DNA of 64,000 nucleotides, taken from Firmicutes bacterium UBA3572 (GTDB lineage: Bacteria; Bacillota; Desulfotomaculia; Desulfotomaculales; Desulforudaceae). Below are positions 33,485 to 42,511 of the stretch, piece after piece; the stretch's first letter is position 1; each line of letters begins with the position of its first letter. The position numbers were made by a program, and so were the translations under genes. Under the pieces are notes generated by a model. The model was given only the letters and a program-made list of their open reading frames with translations. It was not told the DNA's origin and made no database searches. The stretch lies in NCBI GenBank assembly GCA_002375985.1, contig DFNH01000016.1, positions 66,739-130,738 on the forward strand, in the 5' to 3' direction.

Positions 33485-34753
33485 TTGAAAGTGTTGGTGG
33501 TTGGCGGCGGGGGGCGGGAACACGCCCTGGTGTGGAAGCTTTACCAGAGCCCCCTGGTCGGCCAGATAATTGCCGCGCCGGGTAATCCGGGCATCGCCCG
33601 GTACGCAGAGTGTGTACCGGTAGGCGCCGGGGATATTCCGGGGCTTATTGCTCTGGCGCGGGCGCGTGGGGTAGATCTAACATTTGTTGGTCCGGAAGCG
33701 CCGTTGGTCAACGGACTGGTGGACGCCTTTGAACGGGAAGGACTCCGTGTATTCGGCCCTGGCAGACAGGCGGCGGCGCTGGAAGGCAGTAAAGCGTTTG
33801 CTAAGGATTTAATGGCCCGGCACGGAATCCCGACGGCGGACTACCGGGTCTTCGAGGACGTCAGCGCGGCACGCGCCTGGATCAAAAACCTCGGCCGACC
33901 CTGCGTGGTCAAAGCCGACGGCCTCGCTGCCGGCAAGGGCGTGATGGTGGCCGAAACCACTGCGGAGGCGCTGGCCGCGGTGGACAAGATTATGGTCGAG
34001 AAAAGCTTCGGCGGGGCGGGGAGCCGTGTGGTGATTGAGGAACGGCTGAGCGGCGAGGAGGTTAGTATCCTGGCCTTCACCGACGGTAAAACGGTGCTGC
34101 CTTTGCTTCCGGCCCAGGATCACAAGCCGGTCTTTGATGACGACCGGGGGCCGAATACCGGCGGGATGGGTGCCTACGCGCCCGCGCCGGTCTGTACCCC
34201 CACAATTTACCAGCGGGCGGTGCGGGAAATCCTGGAACCTGTGGTAATGGCGCTCCGGGAAGAAGGTATTATCTATAAAGGCGTGCTTTACGCGGGACTG
34301 ATGGTTACGTCTGACGGTCCCAAAGTACTGGAGTTCAACGTGCGCTTCGGCGATCCGGAGGCCCAACCGCTCCTCGTCCTGCTGGAAACCGATTTGGTGG
34401 AGGTGGCCCAAGCGGTGCTTGAGGGCCGCCTGGCGGACCTTACCCTTTCATGGCGGGAAGGGGCCGCCGTTTGCGTGGTGCTGGCCTCCAAAGGTTATCC
34501 CGGCGCCTACGAAAAGGGGGCGGTCATCCACGGCCTGGATGAAGCCGAAAAAACGGGAGCCCTTGTTTTCCACGCCGGGACCGCCCGCCGTGACGGGCAG
34601 TTGGTCACCGCCGGAGGACGTGTCCTGGGGGTGACCGCGGTGGCCGCCACTCTGCCCGAAGCTATTCGCGAGGCCTACCGGGCCGCCGAACTGGTTGATT
34701 TTGCCGGGAAACACTTCCGCCGGGACATCGGCCGCAAAGCGCTAAAAGCCTGA
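33485..34753 (+). CDS. purD: Phosphoribosylamine-glycine ligase (GAR synthetase)
   Basis: 422 residues, ATP-grasp fold. It joins glycine to phosphoribosylamine. The start VLVVGGGGREHALVWKL, ATP-grasp loop VVKADGLAAGKGVMVAETT, PLLPAQDHKPVFDDDRGPNT with GGMGAYAPAP, and LEFNVRFGDPEAQPLL are characteristic. The TTG at 33485 follows GGGGGT. Last gene of the pur run. Confidence 0.97.
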   Translation: MKVLVVGGGGREHALVWKLYQSPLVGQIIAAPGNPGIARYAECVPVGAGDIPGLIALARARGVDLTFVGPEAPLVNGLVDAFEREGLRVFGPGRQAAALEGSKAFAKDLMARHGIPTADYRVFEDVSAARAWIKNLGRPCVVKADGLAAGKGVMVAETTAEALAAVDKIMVEKSFGGAGSRVVIEERLSGEEVSILAFTDGKTVLPLLPAQDHKPVFDDDRGPNTGGMGAYAPAPVCTPTIYQRAVREILEPVVMALREEGIIYKGVLYAGLMVTSDGPKVLEFNVRFGDPEAQPLLVLLETDLVEVAQAVLEGRLADLTLSWREGAAVCVVLASKGYPGAYEKGAVIHGLDEAEKTGALVFHAGTARRDGQLVTAGGRVLGVTAVAATLPEAIREAYRAAELVDFAGKHFRRDIGRKALKA

Positions 34754-34772
34754 CGGCGGGGGATGGCTGGCT

Positions 34773-35618
34773 TTGGCCCTGGTTTTGGCGGGGTTAATTG
34801 TTTTTGGAGCTTCGACCGTTATGTCCATAGCCGGGCTGGGAGCGACCGGGTTTTACGTGCCCTTGTTCTTTTGGCTGGGCGTGCCCTTGCGCGAAGCGCT
34901 TCCCACCGCGCTCTTTTTGAATGTTGTTGCCCTGAGCCTGGCTACCTTTAACTATATCCGCTACGGGCTGGTCGATTTCCGTATCGGCCTACCCCTGGTG
35001 AGTACCGCTTTGTTGTTTGCCCCCCTTGGGGTGCTCACGTCCCAACTCATCAGCCGGGATTTGCTTCTGTTTCTTTTCGCGGGGTTCTTGGTGCTGGCCG
35101 CCCTGTTCATGCTCTTTTACCGCCCCCGGATGACCGGGACGCACGTCACCGCAGCGGAGGCGGGCGGCGATCCGGAAACCGCAAACGTTGCCGGAAGCCG
35201 ACCGATTGGTCCAAATAGGCCGTCACTGGTTGTGTCCTGGCTGCGGGATACCAAAAAGTTGACTATCGGTTCGGGGGTGGGTGCCCTGGCTGGTTACGTC
35301 GCTGGCTTGCTGGCCATCGGTGGCGGAATAGTCGTGATTCCGGCGCTGGTTTTCCTCCGTTATCCGCCCAAGGTGGTAGTGGCCACCACCGGCCTGGTGG
35401 CTTTCTCCGCTTCACTTTCTGGTTTCGTGAGTCATATTTTCTTCGGCCAGTTGAACCACTCCCTGCTCTTGGGTGCCGGTGTGGCGGCCGCCGGTGGTGC
35501 GCTGGCCGGTTCCTGGCTGGTGTGCCGTTGCCGCCTCAGTAGTACCCGGTTCAAAACCTTTATCGGTGTTTTGATGTTGTTTATCGCTTTGAAGCTGGTC
35601 GCCGATCTTGTGTTTTAG
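34773..35618 (+). CDS. TauE/SafE family membrane permease
   Basis: 281 residues with about eight membrane segments in two repeats, the N-terminal one AGLIVFGASTVMSIAGLGAT with GFYVPLFFWLGVPL and the second GALAGYVAGLLAIGGGIVVI with PALVFL. The repeated G-x-G-G motif is typical of TauE/SafE (DUF81) proteins, which export sulfite, sulfoacetate or other organic anions. The substrate cannot be read from sequence. The TTG at 34773 follows GGGGGA. It lies between the pur and his genes, 19 bases after purD. Confidence 0.82.
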   Translation: MALVLAGLIVFGASTVMSIAGLGATGFYVPLFFWLGVPLREALPTALFLNVVALSLATFNYIRYGLVDFRIGLPLVSTALLFAPLGVLTSQLISRDLLLFLFAGFLVLAALFMLFYRPRMTGTHVTAAEAGGDPETANVAGSRPIGPNRPSLVVSWLRDTKKLTIGSGVGALAGYVAGLLAIGGGIVVIPALVFLRYPPKVVVATTGLVAFSASLSGFVSHIFFGQLNHSLLLGAGVAAAGGALAGSWLVCRCRLSSTRFKTFIGVLMLFIALKLVADLVF

Positions 35619-35698
35619 AGCTTCGGATGGACAATTTTCTCGCTTTTTTAGCGCCGTCTGTAGTACAATGGTTTTGTTGAGCGGCTAAGGGGGTTCTT

Positions 35699-36994
35699 TT
35701 GCCGGTGTTAAAAACAATGGAAGCGCGAAATCCCGCACTGGCCCAGCAATTGGTCCGACAGTTTGCGGTGCCGGATGAGGTTGCCATCCGGGTGGACGAA
35801 ATCATCCAGGCGGTGCGCCGGGACGGGGACGAAGCGCTGTGTGCCTTTACCGCCCGTTTCGACGGCGTGGAGCTCCAACCGGCCGATCTGCGGGTTTCCA
35901 AGGCCGAGGTGCGGTTGGCCTACCGTGAGGTGGGCGATGACTTCTTGGAGAATATCCGGTTGGCCCGGGACCGTATCGCGGACTTTCACCGCCAGCAGTT
36001 GCCGCGTTCCTGGTTCGACGCCCGCGAGGCCGTCTGGCTCGGGCAGATGGTGCGGCCTATCGAGCGGGTCGGTATCTATGTGCCGGGTGGTGCGGCTGCC
36101 TACCCATCCTCGGTGTTGATGAACACGGTACCGGCGCTGGTGGCCGGAGTGAAAGAGATCGCTATGGTTACCCCCCCGGCGCGGGGCGGCGGGGTACACC
36201 CCTATACCCTGGTGGCGGCGGCCGAAGCCGGTGTGGAAGAAATATACAAAGTGGGCGGCGCGCAGGCGGTGGCCGCCCTGGCCTACGGCACCGGAAGCAT
36301 CCGGCGGGTGGACAAGATCACCGGGCCGGGCAATATTTACGTCACGGTGGCGAAGCAGCAGGTGTTCGGACAGGTGGATATCGACATGCTGGCCGGTCCA
36401 TCCGAGGTGCTGATTATCGCCGATGCCACGGCCGATCCGGTGTACGTGGCGGCTGATATGCTTTCCCAGGCCGAGCACGACGTGTTAGCCCGCGCCATAT
36501 TGCTCACACCCAGCTGGGAACTGGCCGGGCGGGTGCGCGAAGAGGTGCGGCGCCTCTTGGACACACTGGCCCAACGGCAAGTCTTGGAGCGTTCCCTGGC
36601 CGACGGCGCCTTGATCGTGATCACCCGCGACCTGGACGAGGCCTTCAGCCTGGCGAACTGTTTTGCGCCTGAACATTTGGAACTCTTGGTGCCCGATCCG
36701 GCCAACTGGCTGGATAAGGTTAAACACGCGGGCGCTGTTTTCCTGGGGCCTTATTCCCCGGTGGCCGTGGGGGATTATCTTGCCGGGCCGAACCACGTAC
36801 TGCCCACCGGGGGTACGGCGCGTTTCTTCTCCGGGTTAGGGGTGGAGACCTTTCTCAAGCGTATCAACGTGGTACACTGTTCCCGCCGGGGACTGGCGCA
36901 ACTGGGCCCCAAGGTGATGGCCCTGGCGGAAGCCGAGGGATTACCGGCCCACGGTCTGTCCGTCAGGGTCCGGCTTGAGGGACAGGGGGATTGA
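35699..36994 (+). CDS. hisD: Histidinol dehydrogenase
   Basis: 431 residues. It oxidises L-histidinol twice to histidine with NAD and zinc. VERVGIYVPGGAAAYPSSVL (in sequence IERVGIYVPGG), VGGAQAVAALAYGTGSI, DKITGPGNIYVTVAKQQVFG and DMLAGPSEVLIIAD are family signatures, and QAEHDVLARAIL holds zinc-ligand residues. The TTG at 35699 follows GGGGG. First gene of the his operon. Confidence 0.97.
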   Translation: MPVLKTMEARNPALAQQLVRQFAVPDEVAIRVDEIIQAVRRDGDEALCAFTARFDGVELQPADLRVSKAEVRLAYREVGDDFLENIRLARDRIADFHRQQLPRSWFDAREAVWLGQMVRPIERVGIYVPGGAAAYPSSVLMNTVPALVAGVKEIAMVTPPARGGGVHPYTLVAAAEAGVEEIYKVGGAQAVAALAYGTGSIRRVDKITGPGNIYVTVAKQQVFGQVDIDMLAGPSEVLIIADATADPVYVAADMLSQAEHDVLARAILLTPSWELAGRVREEVRRLLDTLAQRQVLERSLADGALIVITRDLDEAFSLANCFAPEHLELLVPDPANWLDKVKHAGAVFLGPYSPVAVGDYLAGPNHVLPTGGTARFFSGLGVETFLKRINVVHCSRRGLAQLGPKVMALAEAEGLPAHGLSVRVRLEGQGD

Positions 36995-36999
36995 TCGCA

Positions 37000-38082
37000 A
37001 TGTATCCTGAAATAAGCAAGCTGATACGCAAGGAGCTTTTGGCGCTCGAACCTTACCACGTGCCCTTTCATCCGGGAGTAGTCAAGCTGGACGCCAACGA
37101 AAACACTTACGACTTTCCACCGGAAGTGTGGGACGACATTGTGCGGGCGGTGGACGGTCAGACTTTTGGGCGTTACCCGGATCCGACCGCCGCGGACTTG
37201 CGGGCGGCCCTGGCCGGTTACACCGGCGTGGCTCCGGAACAGATCAGCGTGGGGAACGGTTCGGACGAGTTGATTCAAAACCTCATGCTCACCTTTGCCA
37301 CCGGTGGCAAGGTGGTCATTGCCACGCCGACCTTCGGCATGTACGCCGTGCATGCCACCATCGCCGGGGCTACCCCGGTGCCCCTGCCCCGGGGACCCGA
37401 CTTCAGCGTCGACCCGGAGGCGGTGATCGCGGCCGCGGGGCAACCCGGGGTACGGGTGGTAATCCTGTGCTCTCCGAATAACCCCACAGGGAACACCATT
37501 CCCCTGGAGGTAACCAGACGGATTCTGGAGGGTACCCGCGCGGTGGTGGTGGTGGACGAGGCTTATTACGAGTTTTGCGGGGAGACCGCCGTTCCCCTGC
37601 TGGCCGATTACCCGCACCTGGTGCTACTGCGCACCTTCTCCAAAGCCTTCGGCCTAGCCGGACTGCGGGTGGGATACATGTTGGCGGGGAAAGAGGTGAC
37701 CGAAGCAGTCGGACGGGTAAAACAGCCCTTTAACGTGAACGCTTTTTCGCAGTTGGCCGCGGCCCGGCTGTTGAAGTGGCGGCCGGTGTTTGCGGAGCGT
37801 ATCCGGAAAATTTGCCTTTCCCGGGATGAGCTCCTGGCGGCCATGCAGGGTGTGCCGGGAGTTACGGTGTACCCCTCCCGGGGCAATTTTCTCCTGTTCA
37901 GGACGGCGCTTCCGGCCCGCACGGTTTACGAGGGGTTGCTGAAACGGGGTGTACTTGTCCGGATATTGGACGGCCCTGATTTGCCGGGGTGTCTAAGAGT
38001 ATCGGTGGGACAGCCCGGTGAAAACGCGCAGTTTTTAAAGGCTTTAGCGGAAACGATGGCTTCCGGCGCATCGGCCGGCTAA
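37000..38082 (+). CDS. hisC: Histidinol-phosphate aminotransferase
   Basis: 360 residues, fold-type I PLP enzyme. It makes histidinol phosphate from imidazole acetol phosphate. VKLDANENTYDFPPEVW, YPDPTAADLRAALA, CSPNNPTGNTIPL, VVDEAYYEF and the PLP lysine in RTFSKAFGLAGLRVGYM are present. The ATG at 37000 follows GGGGGA; a TTG at 36991 overlapping hisD is the alternative. Confidence 0.95.
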   Translation: MYPEISKLIRKELLALEPYHVPFHPGVVKLDANENTYDFPPEVWDDIVRAVDGQTFGRYPDPTAADLRAALAGYTGVAPEQISVGNGSDELIQNLMLTFATGGKVVIATPTFGMYAVHATIAGATPVPLPRGPDFSVDPEAVIAAAGQPGVRVVILCSPNNPTGNTIPLEVTRRILEGTRAVVVVDEAYYEFCGETAVPLLADYPHLVLLRTFSKAFGLAGLRVGYMLAGKEVTEAVGRVKQPFNVNAFSQLAAARLLKWRPVFAERIRKICLSRDELLAAMQGVPGVTVYPSRGNFLLFRTALPARTVYEGLLKRGVLVRILDGPDLPGCLRVSVGQPGENAQFLKALAETMASGASAG

Positions 38083-38111
38083 CCGGAAAAAGAAAGCGAG
38101 GATGACCGACC

Positions 38112-38699
38112 TTGATCAGGAAGGCCGAAGTCGGCAGACGGACCGGGGAGACCGAGGTCCGTGTACGTTTGCAACTGGATGGTAGCGGCGAGTATGCCCT
38201 GGATACCGGGGTGCCCTTCTTGGAACATATGCTGGCCTTTGTCGCCAAGTTCGGACGATTTGACCTGCACGTGCACGCCCGGGGAGACCTGGAGGTGGAC
38301 GCCCACCACACGGTGGAAGACGTGGGAATCTGCCTGGGCGAAGCCCTGGCCCGGGCCCTCGGTGACAAGTCCGGCATCCGGCGCTTCGGCCACGCCATCG
38401 TACCCATGGACGAGGCCTTGGCCTTGGTGGCGGTTGACCTTAGCGGACGGGGATACCTGGCGTTTGAGGCTTCCCTGCCGGCAGCCCGGGTGGGACGGTT
38501 CGACACCGAGTTGGTGGAGGAATTTCTGCGGGCACTGGCGCACAACGGCCGTTTTAACCTGCACGTGCGGGTGCTGGCGGGAAGCAACACCCACCACATC
38601 ATCGAGGCGATTTTCAAGGGCTTGGGTGTGGCCCTGGGACAGGCGGTCGGGGTCAACGCTTACCCGGGCGTACCGTCCACCAAGGGCGTTATTAATTAG
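38112..38699 (+). CDS. hisB: Imidazoleglycerol-phosphate dehydratase
   Basis: 195 residues, the monofunctional form. GVPFLEHMLAFVAKFGRFDL, DAHHTVEDVGICLGEALARA and GSNTHHIIEAIFKGLGVAL carry the manganese-binding histidines (the repeated H-H-T/D-x-E pattern). The TTG at 38112 follows AGCGAGG. The operon continues with hisH after an 84-base gap. Confidence 0.96.
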   Translation: MIRKAEVGRRTGETEVRVRLQLDGSGEYALDTGVPFLEHMLAFVAKFGRFDLHVHARGDLEVDAHHTVEDVGICLGEALARALGDKSGIRRFGHAIVPMDEALALVAVDLSGRGYLAFEASLPAARVGRFDTELVEEFLRALAHNGRFNLHVRVLAGSNTHHIIEAIFKGLGVALGQAVGVNAYPGVPSTKGVIN

Positions 38700-38725
38700 C
38701 TTTTGCTAAAAACGCTACCTGGCAC

Positions 38726-38753
38726 AGCACACCGCTCATAAGGGTGCTTTTTC
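38726..38753 (+). terminator. Weak intrinsic terminator between hisB and hisH
   Basis: agcac and gtgct, with a cc/gg extension inside, are followed by a T-run. It may reduce read-through to the second half of the his operon. Confidence 0.4.
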
Positions 38754-38783
38754 AGCAGAATCTAATTAGTCGGTGAGGATACA

Positions 38784-39398
38784 ATGTTCATTGCCATTAT
38801 CGACTATGGTATGGGTAATCTTTCCAGCGTCTTAAAGGGGTTGGAGACCACTGGCTCGCAGGCGCGCATTACGACGGCCCCACGAGACGTGGACCGGGCC
38901 GCAGGTTTGGTGCTGCCGGGAGTGGGGGCCTTTGCGGACGCCATGCGTCATCTCCGGGCGGCCGGTCTGGACGAAGCCATCAAACGGTCGATCGGTGCCG
39001 GCAAGCCCTTCCTGGGCATTTGCCTGGGGCTGCAACTCTTGTTTGAGGCCAGCGAGGAGTGGGGTGTCAGTCCCGGTCTCGGCGTTTTTCCGGGCCGGGT
39101 GCTCCGGTTGCCCCCGTCGGTGAAGGTGCCGCACATGGGTTGGAACGAGGTGTGTTTCCGGCGGCCGTCGCCCCTGTTTGAAGGTCTGGCGGACCGAACC
39201 CGCTTCTATTTCGTGCATTCCTTCTACGTGGCGCCGGCGGACCCGGAGATTGTGCTCGGCGAGACGGATTACGGTTTGCGGTTCGCGTCTGCGGTAGGCC
39301 GCGAAAACGTGTTCGGAATCCAGTTTCACCCTGAAAAAAGCAGCACTCTGGGCCTGCGGGTGCTCCGCAATTTTGGGAGGTTGGTGAAACGATGCTGA
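38784..39398 (+). CDS. hisH: Imidazole glycerol phosphate synthase, glutamine amidotransferase subunit
   Basis: 204 residues. HisH feeds ammonia to HisF. IDYGMGNLSSVLKGLE, the nucleophile in FLGICLGLQLLFE and the His-Glu pair in FGIQFHPEKSSTLGLRVLRN are present. The ATG at 38784 follows GTGAGG. It overlaps hisA by seven bases. Confidence 0.97.
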   Translation: MFIAIIDYGMGNLSSVLKGLETTGSQARITTAPRDVDRAAGLVLPGVGAFADAMRHLRAAGLDEAIKRSIGAGKPFLGICLGLQLLFEASEEWGVSPGLGVFPGRVLRLPPSVKVPHMGWNEVCFRRPSPLFEGLADRTRFYFVHSFYVAPADPEIVLGETDYGLRFASAVGRENVFGIQFHPEKSSTLGLRVLRNFGRLVKRC

Positions 39399-40123
39399 TC
39401 ATCCCGGCCATTGACCTGCGCGGGGGACGTTGTGTCCGGCTTTTTCAGGGGCGGCCGGACCAGGAGACGGTGTACAGTGACGATCCGGTAGCCGTGGCGC
39501 AGGGTTGGGAGGCGCAGGGCGCCCGGTGGTTGCACGTGGTGGACCTGGACGGGGCCTTTGCGGGGCGCCCGGGTAACGGCCACGTTGTTCTGGAGATCGT
39601 GCGGAACGTGGGGATTCCGGTCCAGGTGGGCGGCGGGGTCCGCAACCTGGAAACGGTGCGGTACTACCTGGAACACGGTGTCGCCCGGGTGATCCTGGGC
39701 ACCGGTGCGGTTACCGATCCCGGCTTTCTCCGGGAGGCTACGACCTTATTCGGTGAGCGCATCGTGGTCGGTGTGGACTGCCGGGACGGGCAGGTCTGCG
39801 TCCACGGTTGGGAGAAAACGGTTACCCGGGACGGGTTGGCGTTCTTGGAGGAACTTGTCCGGTACGGTGTCCGGCGCATCATATTCACCGACATCAAGCG
39901 GGACGGGACGCTGGAGGGACCGAACCTGGAGGCCATCGCGCGCTTTGCGGCCCACACCGCATTGAAACTGATCGCTTCGGGAGGGGTTTCCCGACTGGAG
40001 GATATTCGGGCGCTGAAAGCGCTTGAGACGCTGGGCGTGGACGGCGTGATTATCGGCAAAGCGCTGTACGCCGGGGCCTTCACGCTGGCGGAAGCCCTGC
40101 GCGTGGCGGAAGGAGAGGAATAA
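39392..40123 (+). CDS. hisA: ProFAR isomerase HisA
   Basis: 243 residues, TIM barrel. It opens the ribose ring of ProFAR by an Amadori rearrangement. IIPAIDLRGGRCVRLFQGRP holds the catalytic Asp; VQVGGGVRNLETVRYYL and IFTDIKRDGTLEGPNLE are the phosphate-binding and second catalytic Asp regions. Confidence 0.97.
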   Translation: MLIIPAIDLRGGRCVRLFQGRPDQETVYSDDPVAVAQGWEAQGARWLHVVDLDGAFAGRPGNGHVVLEIVRNVGIPVQVGGGVRNLETVRYYLEHGVARVILGTGAVTDPGFLREATTLFGERIVVGVDCRDGQVCVHGWEKTVTRDGLAFLEELVRYGVRRIIFTDIKRDGTLEGPNLEAIARFAAHTALKLIASGGVSRLEDIRALKALETLGVDGVIIGKALYAGAFTLAEALRVAEGEE

Positions 40124-40882
40124 ATGTTGGCTAAGCGTATCATTCCCTGCCTGGATGTGCACCAGGGCCGGGTCGTCAAGGGCGTCAATTTCGTGAACCT
40201 GCGGGACGCAGGCGATCCGGTGGAGTTGGCCGCCGTGTATGACCGGGAGGGCGCCGACGAGGTGGTCTTTCTGGACATCACCGCCTCCGCCGAAGGGAGG
40301 GACATCGTGCTGGACATGGTCCGCCGGACGGCCGAAAAGGTGTTCATTCCTTTTGCGGTCGGGGGTGGGATTCGCACGGTGGACGACATCCGGGTAATCC
40401 TGCAGGCCGGGGCGGACAAGGTGTCCATAAACACGGCGGCGGTAAAAAGCCCCGATTTGGTTGCCGAGGCCGCCGCACGATTCGGCAGCCAATGTATCGT
40501 GGTGGCCATCGACGCCAAGCAGGTCGGGCCCGCAAAATGGGAGGTATTTATTCACGGTGGGCGTACCCCCACCGGGATCGATGTCCTGGACTGGGCACGG
40601 CGGGTGGAATTCCTGGGTGCCGGGGAGATCCTGCTCACCAGTATGGACCGTGATGGCACCAAGGACGGCTACGATATCCCCCTCACCAGGGCGGTGGCCG
40701 ACGCCGTGAGAATTCCGGTGATCGCCTCCGGCGGCGTGGGCACCTTGGAGCACTTGGCCGCGGGTCTGACTGAAGGGGGAGCGGACGCCGCCCTGGCCGC
40801 GTCAATATTTCACTTTGGCGAATACTCAGTCCGGGAGGCTAAAGAATTCCTGGCGGCGCGCGGGATTCCGGTGCGGTTGTAA
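40124..40882 (+). CDS. hisF: Imidazole glycerol phosphate synthase cyclase subunit HisF
   Basis: 252 residues, TIM barrel. It makes IGP and AICAR from PRFAR and the ammonia from HisH. IIPCLDVHQGRVVKGVNF, FAVGGGIRTVDDIRVILQAG and ILLTSMDRDGTKDGYD carry the two catalytic aspartates. The ATG at 40124 follows directly after the hisA stop, with GAGAGGAA ahead. Confidence 0.97.
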   Translation: MLAKRIIPCLDVHQGRVVKGVNFVNLRDAGDPVELAAVYDREGADEVVFLDITASAEGRDIVLDMVRRTAEKVFIPFAVGGGIRTVDDIRVILQAGADKVSINTAAVKSPDLVAEAAARFGSQCIVVAIDAKQVGPAKWEVFIHGGRTPTGIDVLDWARRVEFLGAGEILLTSMDRDGTKDGYDIPLTRAVADAVRIPVIASGGVGTLEHLAAGLTEGGADAALAASIFHFGEYSVREAKEFLAARGIPVRL

Positions 40883-40992
40883 ACGCGGCAGCCGCCGTTG
40901 TCTGGAGCAACGGTTCCGGTTTTTGTTGCTTCGTCTACGGTCAATTGTTTGCCTCAATTAGGTCAGGTTTTAGCGGGGAGGATTACGGGACT

Positions 40993-41733
40993 GTGGGTTT
41001 TAATGTGGAGAAGCTCAAATACGATAAAGACGGCCTGATTCCGGCGATCATTCAGGATACCCACTCCCGCGAGGTGCTGATGGTGGCCTGGATGAACCGG
41101 GAAGCGGTCAAAAAAACAATGACCACCGGTCAGACCTGGTTCTGGAGTCGCAGCCGGAAAAAGCTCTGGCACAAGGGGGAGACCTCCGGGCACGTGCAGC
41201 ACGTGGATGAGATTTACCACGACTGTGACGCCGACACTTTATTGATCCGGGTCAACCAGGTCGGGGCGGCCTGCCACGAGGGCTACCGCACCTGTTTCCA
41301 CTACCGGATCGACCCGACCGGCGGTGTGGCGGTGGTGGGGGATCTGGTCTTTGATCCGGACCGGGTGTACGGCTCCCAGGCGGCGGCCAGGGATCCTGCG
41401 GAAGGACGGCAAACCCGGAAGCGGGTACTGACCGAGGAGGAATTCCAGGCTACCTGCGGCGTGCTGGAGATGCTTTACGCCATCATCCAGGACCGGAAGG
41501 AAAAACGCCCCGCGGGGGCGTATACCACCTATCTCTTTGACAAGGGCCTGGACAAGATTCTCAAAAAAGTAGGGGAGGAAGCCACCGAGGTGATCGTGGG
41601 GGCTAAGAACAACCAGCGTCAGGAAGTCATCCACGAGGTGGCCGACCTGTTTTACCACGTATTGGTCCTGCTGGCCGAAAAGAACGTGACCCTGGACGAT
41701 GTGCTCCGGGAACTGCAGGCGCGGCGCAAGTAA
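40993..41733 (+). CDS. hisIE: Bifunctional phosphoribosyl-AMP cyclohydrolase / phosphoribosyl-ATP pyrophosphatase
   Basis: 246 residues. The HisI half (LIPAIIQDTHSREVLMVAWM, WFWSRSRKKLWHKGETSGHV, DCDADTLLIRVNQVG, ACHEGYRTCF with zinc cysteines) is followed by the HisE half (YTTYLFDKGLDKILKKVGEE, ATEVIVGAKN, EVADLFYHVLVLL). These are steps two and three of histidine synthesis. The GTG at 40993 lies 10 bases after GGGGAGG; the frame is open to 40945 without a ribosome site. hisG and hisZ are not in the window. Confidence 0.95.
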   Translation: MGFNVEKLKYDKDGLIPAIIQDTHSREVLMVAWMNREAVKKTMTTGQTWFWSRSRKKLWHKGETSGHVQHVDEIYHDCDADTLLIRVNQVGAACHEGYRTCFHYRIDPTGGVAVVGDLVFDPDRVYGSQAAARDPAEGRQTRKRVLTEEEFQATCGVLEMLYAIIQDRKEKRPAGAYTTYLFDKGLDKILKKVGEEATEVIVGAKNNQRQEVIHEVADLFYHVLVLLAEKNVTLDDVLRELQARRK

Positions 41734-41734
41734 A

Positions 41735-41767
41735 GGGCAGGGATTCTAAAACCCTGCTTTCTTCTTT
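41735..41767 (+). terminator. Intrinsic terminator of the his operon
   Basis: gggcaggg pairs with ccctgc around an 8-9 base loop, followed by tttcttcttt. Confidence 0.75.
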
Positions 41768-41795
41768 ACTTTTCTTATTGGTCGTGCACCTTATT

Positions 41796-42314
41796 TTATT
41801 TGGAGGGCGGTGTGTCCGCTTCCTTTAGCCATGCTACCAATTCCCCACGCGACGGCATCTTGCCGGCCACCTTCACCGTGCCGTTAATCATCAGCGCCGG
41901 GGTAATCAACACGCCGTGCGCGGCCATTTCGGCCATATCATTAACGTACTCAACGTTCGCGACGATTCCCTCGGCGGCGACGATGTCCAGCACCTGTTCG
42001 TACATCTGCTTGCAGCGCGCGCACCCCGGCCCAAACACTTTTACCTCCACGGTACCCGGAGCGACCGCTGGCTCGTCTACCGGTAGTCCCATCTTCATCC
42101 GGTAGTAACGGGTGAGGTCCCGCCGGTACTCCTCCTCGGCCCCAGCCGGGATATAATTGTGTTCTTTAAGTATTTCCACCAACCGGGCGCCGATCTCCGT
42201 GCCGGTTCGCGCCACGGCCTCCACGGCCTCATCCAGTCCGACAATCCCTACCCGGGTGCCACCGATATTGACCTGGGTTGTCTTTGTCGGCTGTGCGTCT
42301 TTCTTAAAAAACAT
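41796..42314 (-). CDS. Thioredoxin-like small disulfide protein with N-terminal extension
   Basis: 172 residues. The C-terminal 80 residues are a thioredoxin fold of the small redox-active disulfide type: VEVKVFGPGCARCKQMYEQV (active C-x2-C as CARC), then GVLITPALMINGTVKVAGKM with the cis-proline. The first 85 residues (VGIVGLDEAVEAVARTGTEI, then LKEHNYIPAGAEEEYRRDLT) are a small helical domain I do not recognise. The ATG at 42314 follows GGGAGTG. It stands alone; a TATAAT-like -10 box lies at 42371-42366 on the minus strand. The substrate is unknown. Confidence 0.75.
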   Translation of the reverse strand: MFFKKDAQPTKTTQVNIGGTRVGIVGLDEAVEAVARTGTEIGARLVEILKEHNYIPAGAEEEYRRDLTRYYRMKMGLPVDEPAVAPGTVEVKVFGPGCARCKQMYEQVLDIVAAEGIVANVEYVNDMAEMAAHGVLITPALMINGTVKVAGKMPSRGELVAWLKEADTPPSK

Positions 42315-42471
42315 GCCTGACCACTCCCGGCCAATGCCAAACCATTTATTGAAAATCAGGCTATCATTATATAATGCTGAACTAATTAAATTATAATGGC
42401 AAGCGAAATAAGGCGTCAAGGTTCCCTGTCCCGGCGGCGGCGGCGGCGGGGGTCTATACCGGTGGTTTTTT

Positions 42472-42480
42472 TGTTATAAT
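42472..42480 (+). promoter_or_regulatory. Extended -10 promoter of pcrA
   Basis: TGTTATAAT at 42472-42480 is a perfect -10 with the TGn extension; there is no good -35, which extended -10 promoters do not need. A run of CGG triplets lies just upstream at 42431-42450. Confidence 0.55.
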
Positions 42481-42511
42481 GGGACAGACACAGTCGTGGG
42501 AGGCATTGGTA

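Noticed and set aside
42431..42452. Run of CGG triplets before pcrA as a functional repeat
   Set aside because: Short, outside any gene, and compatible with chance in GC-rich DNA.
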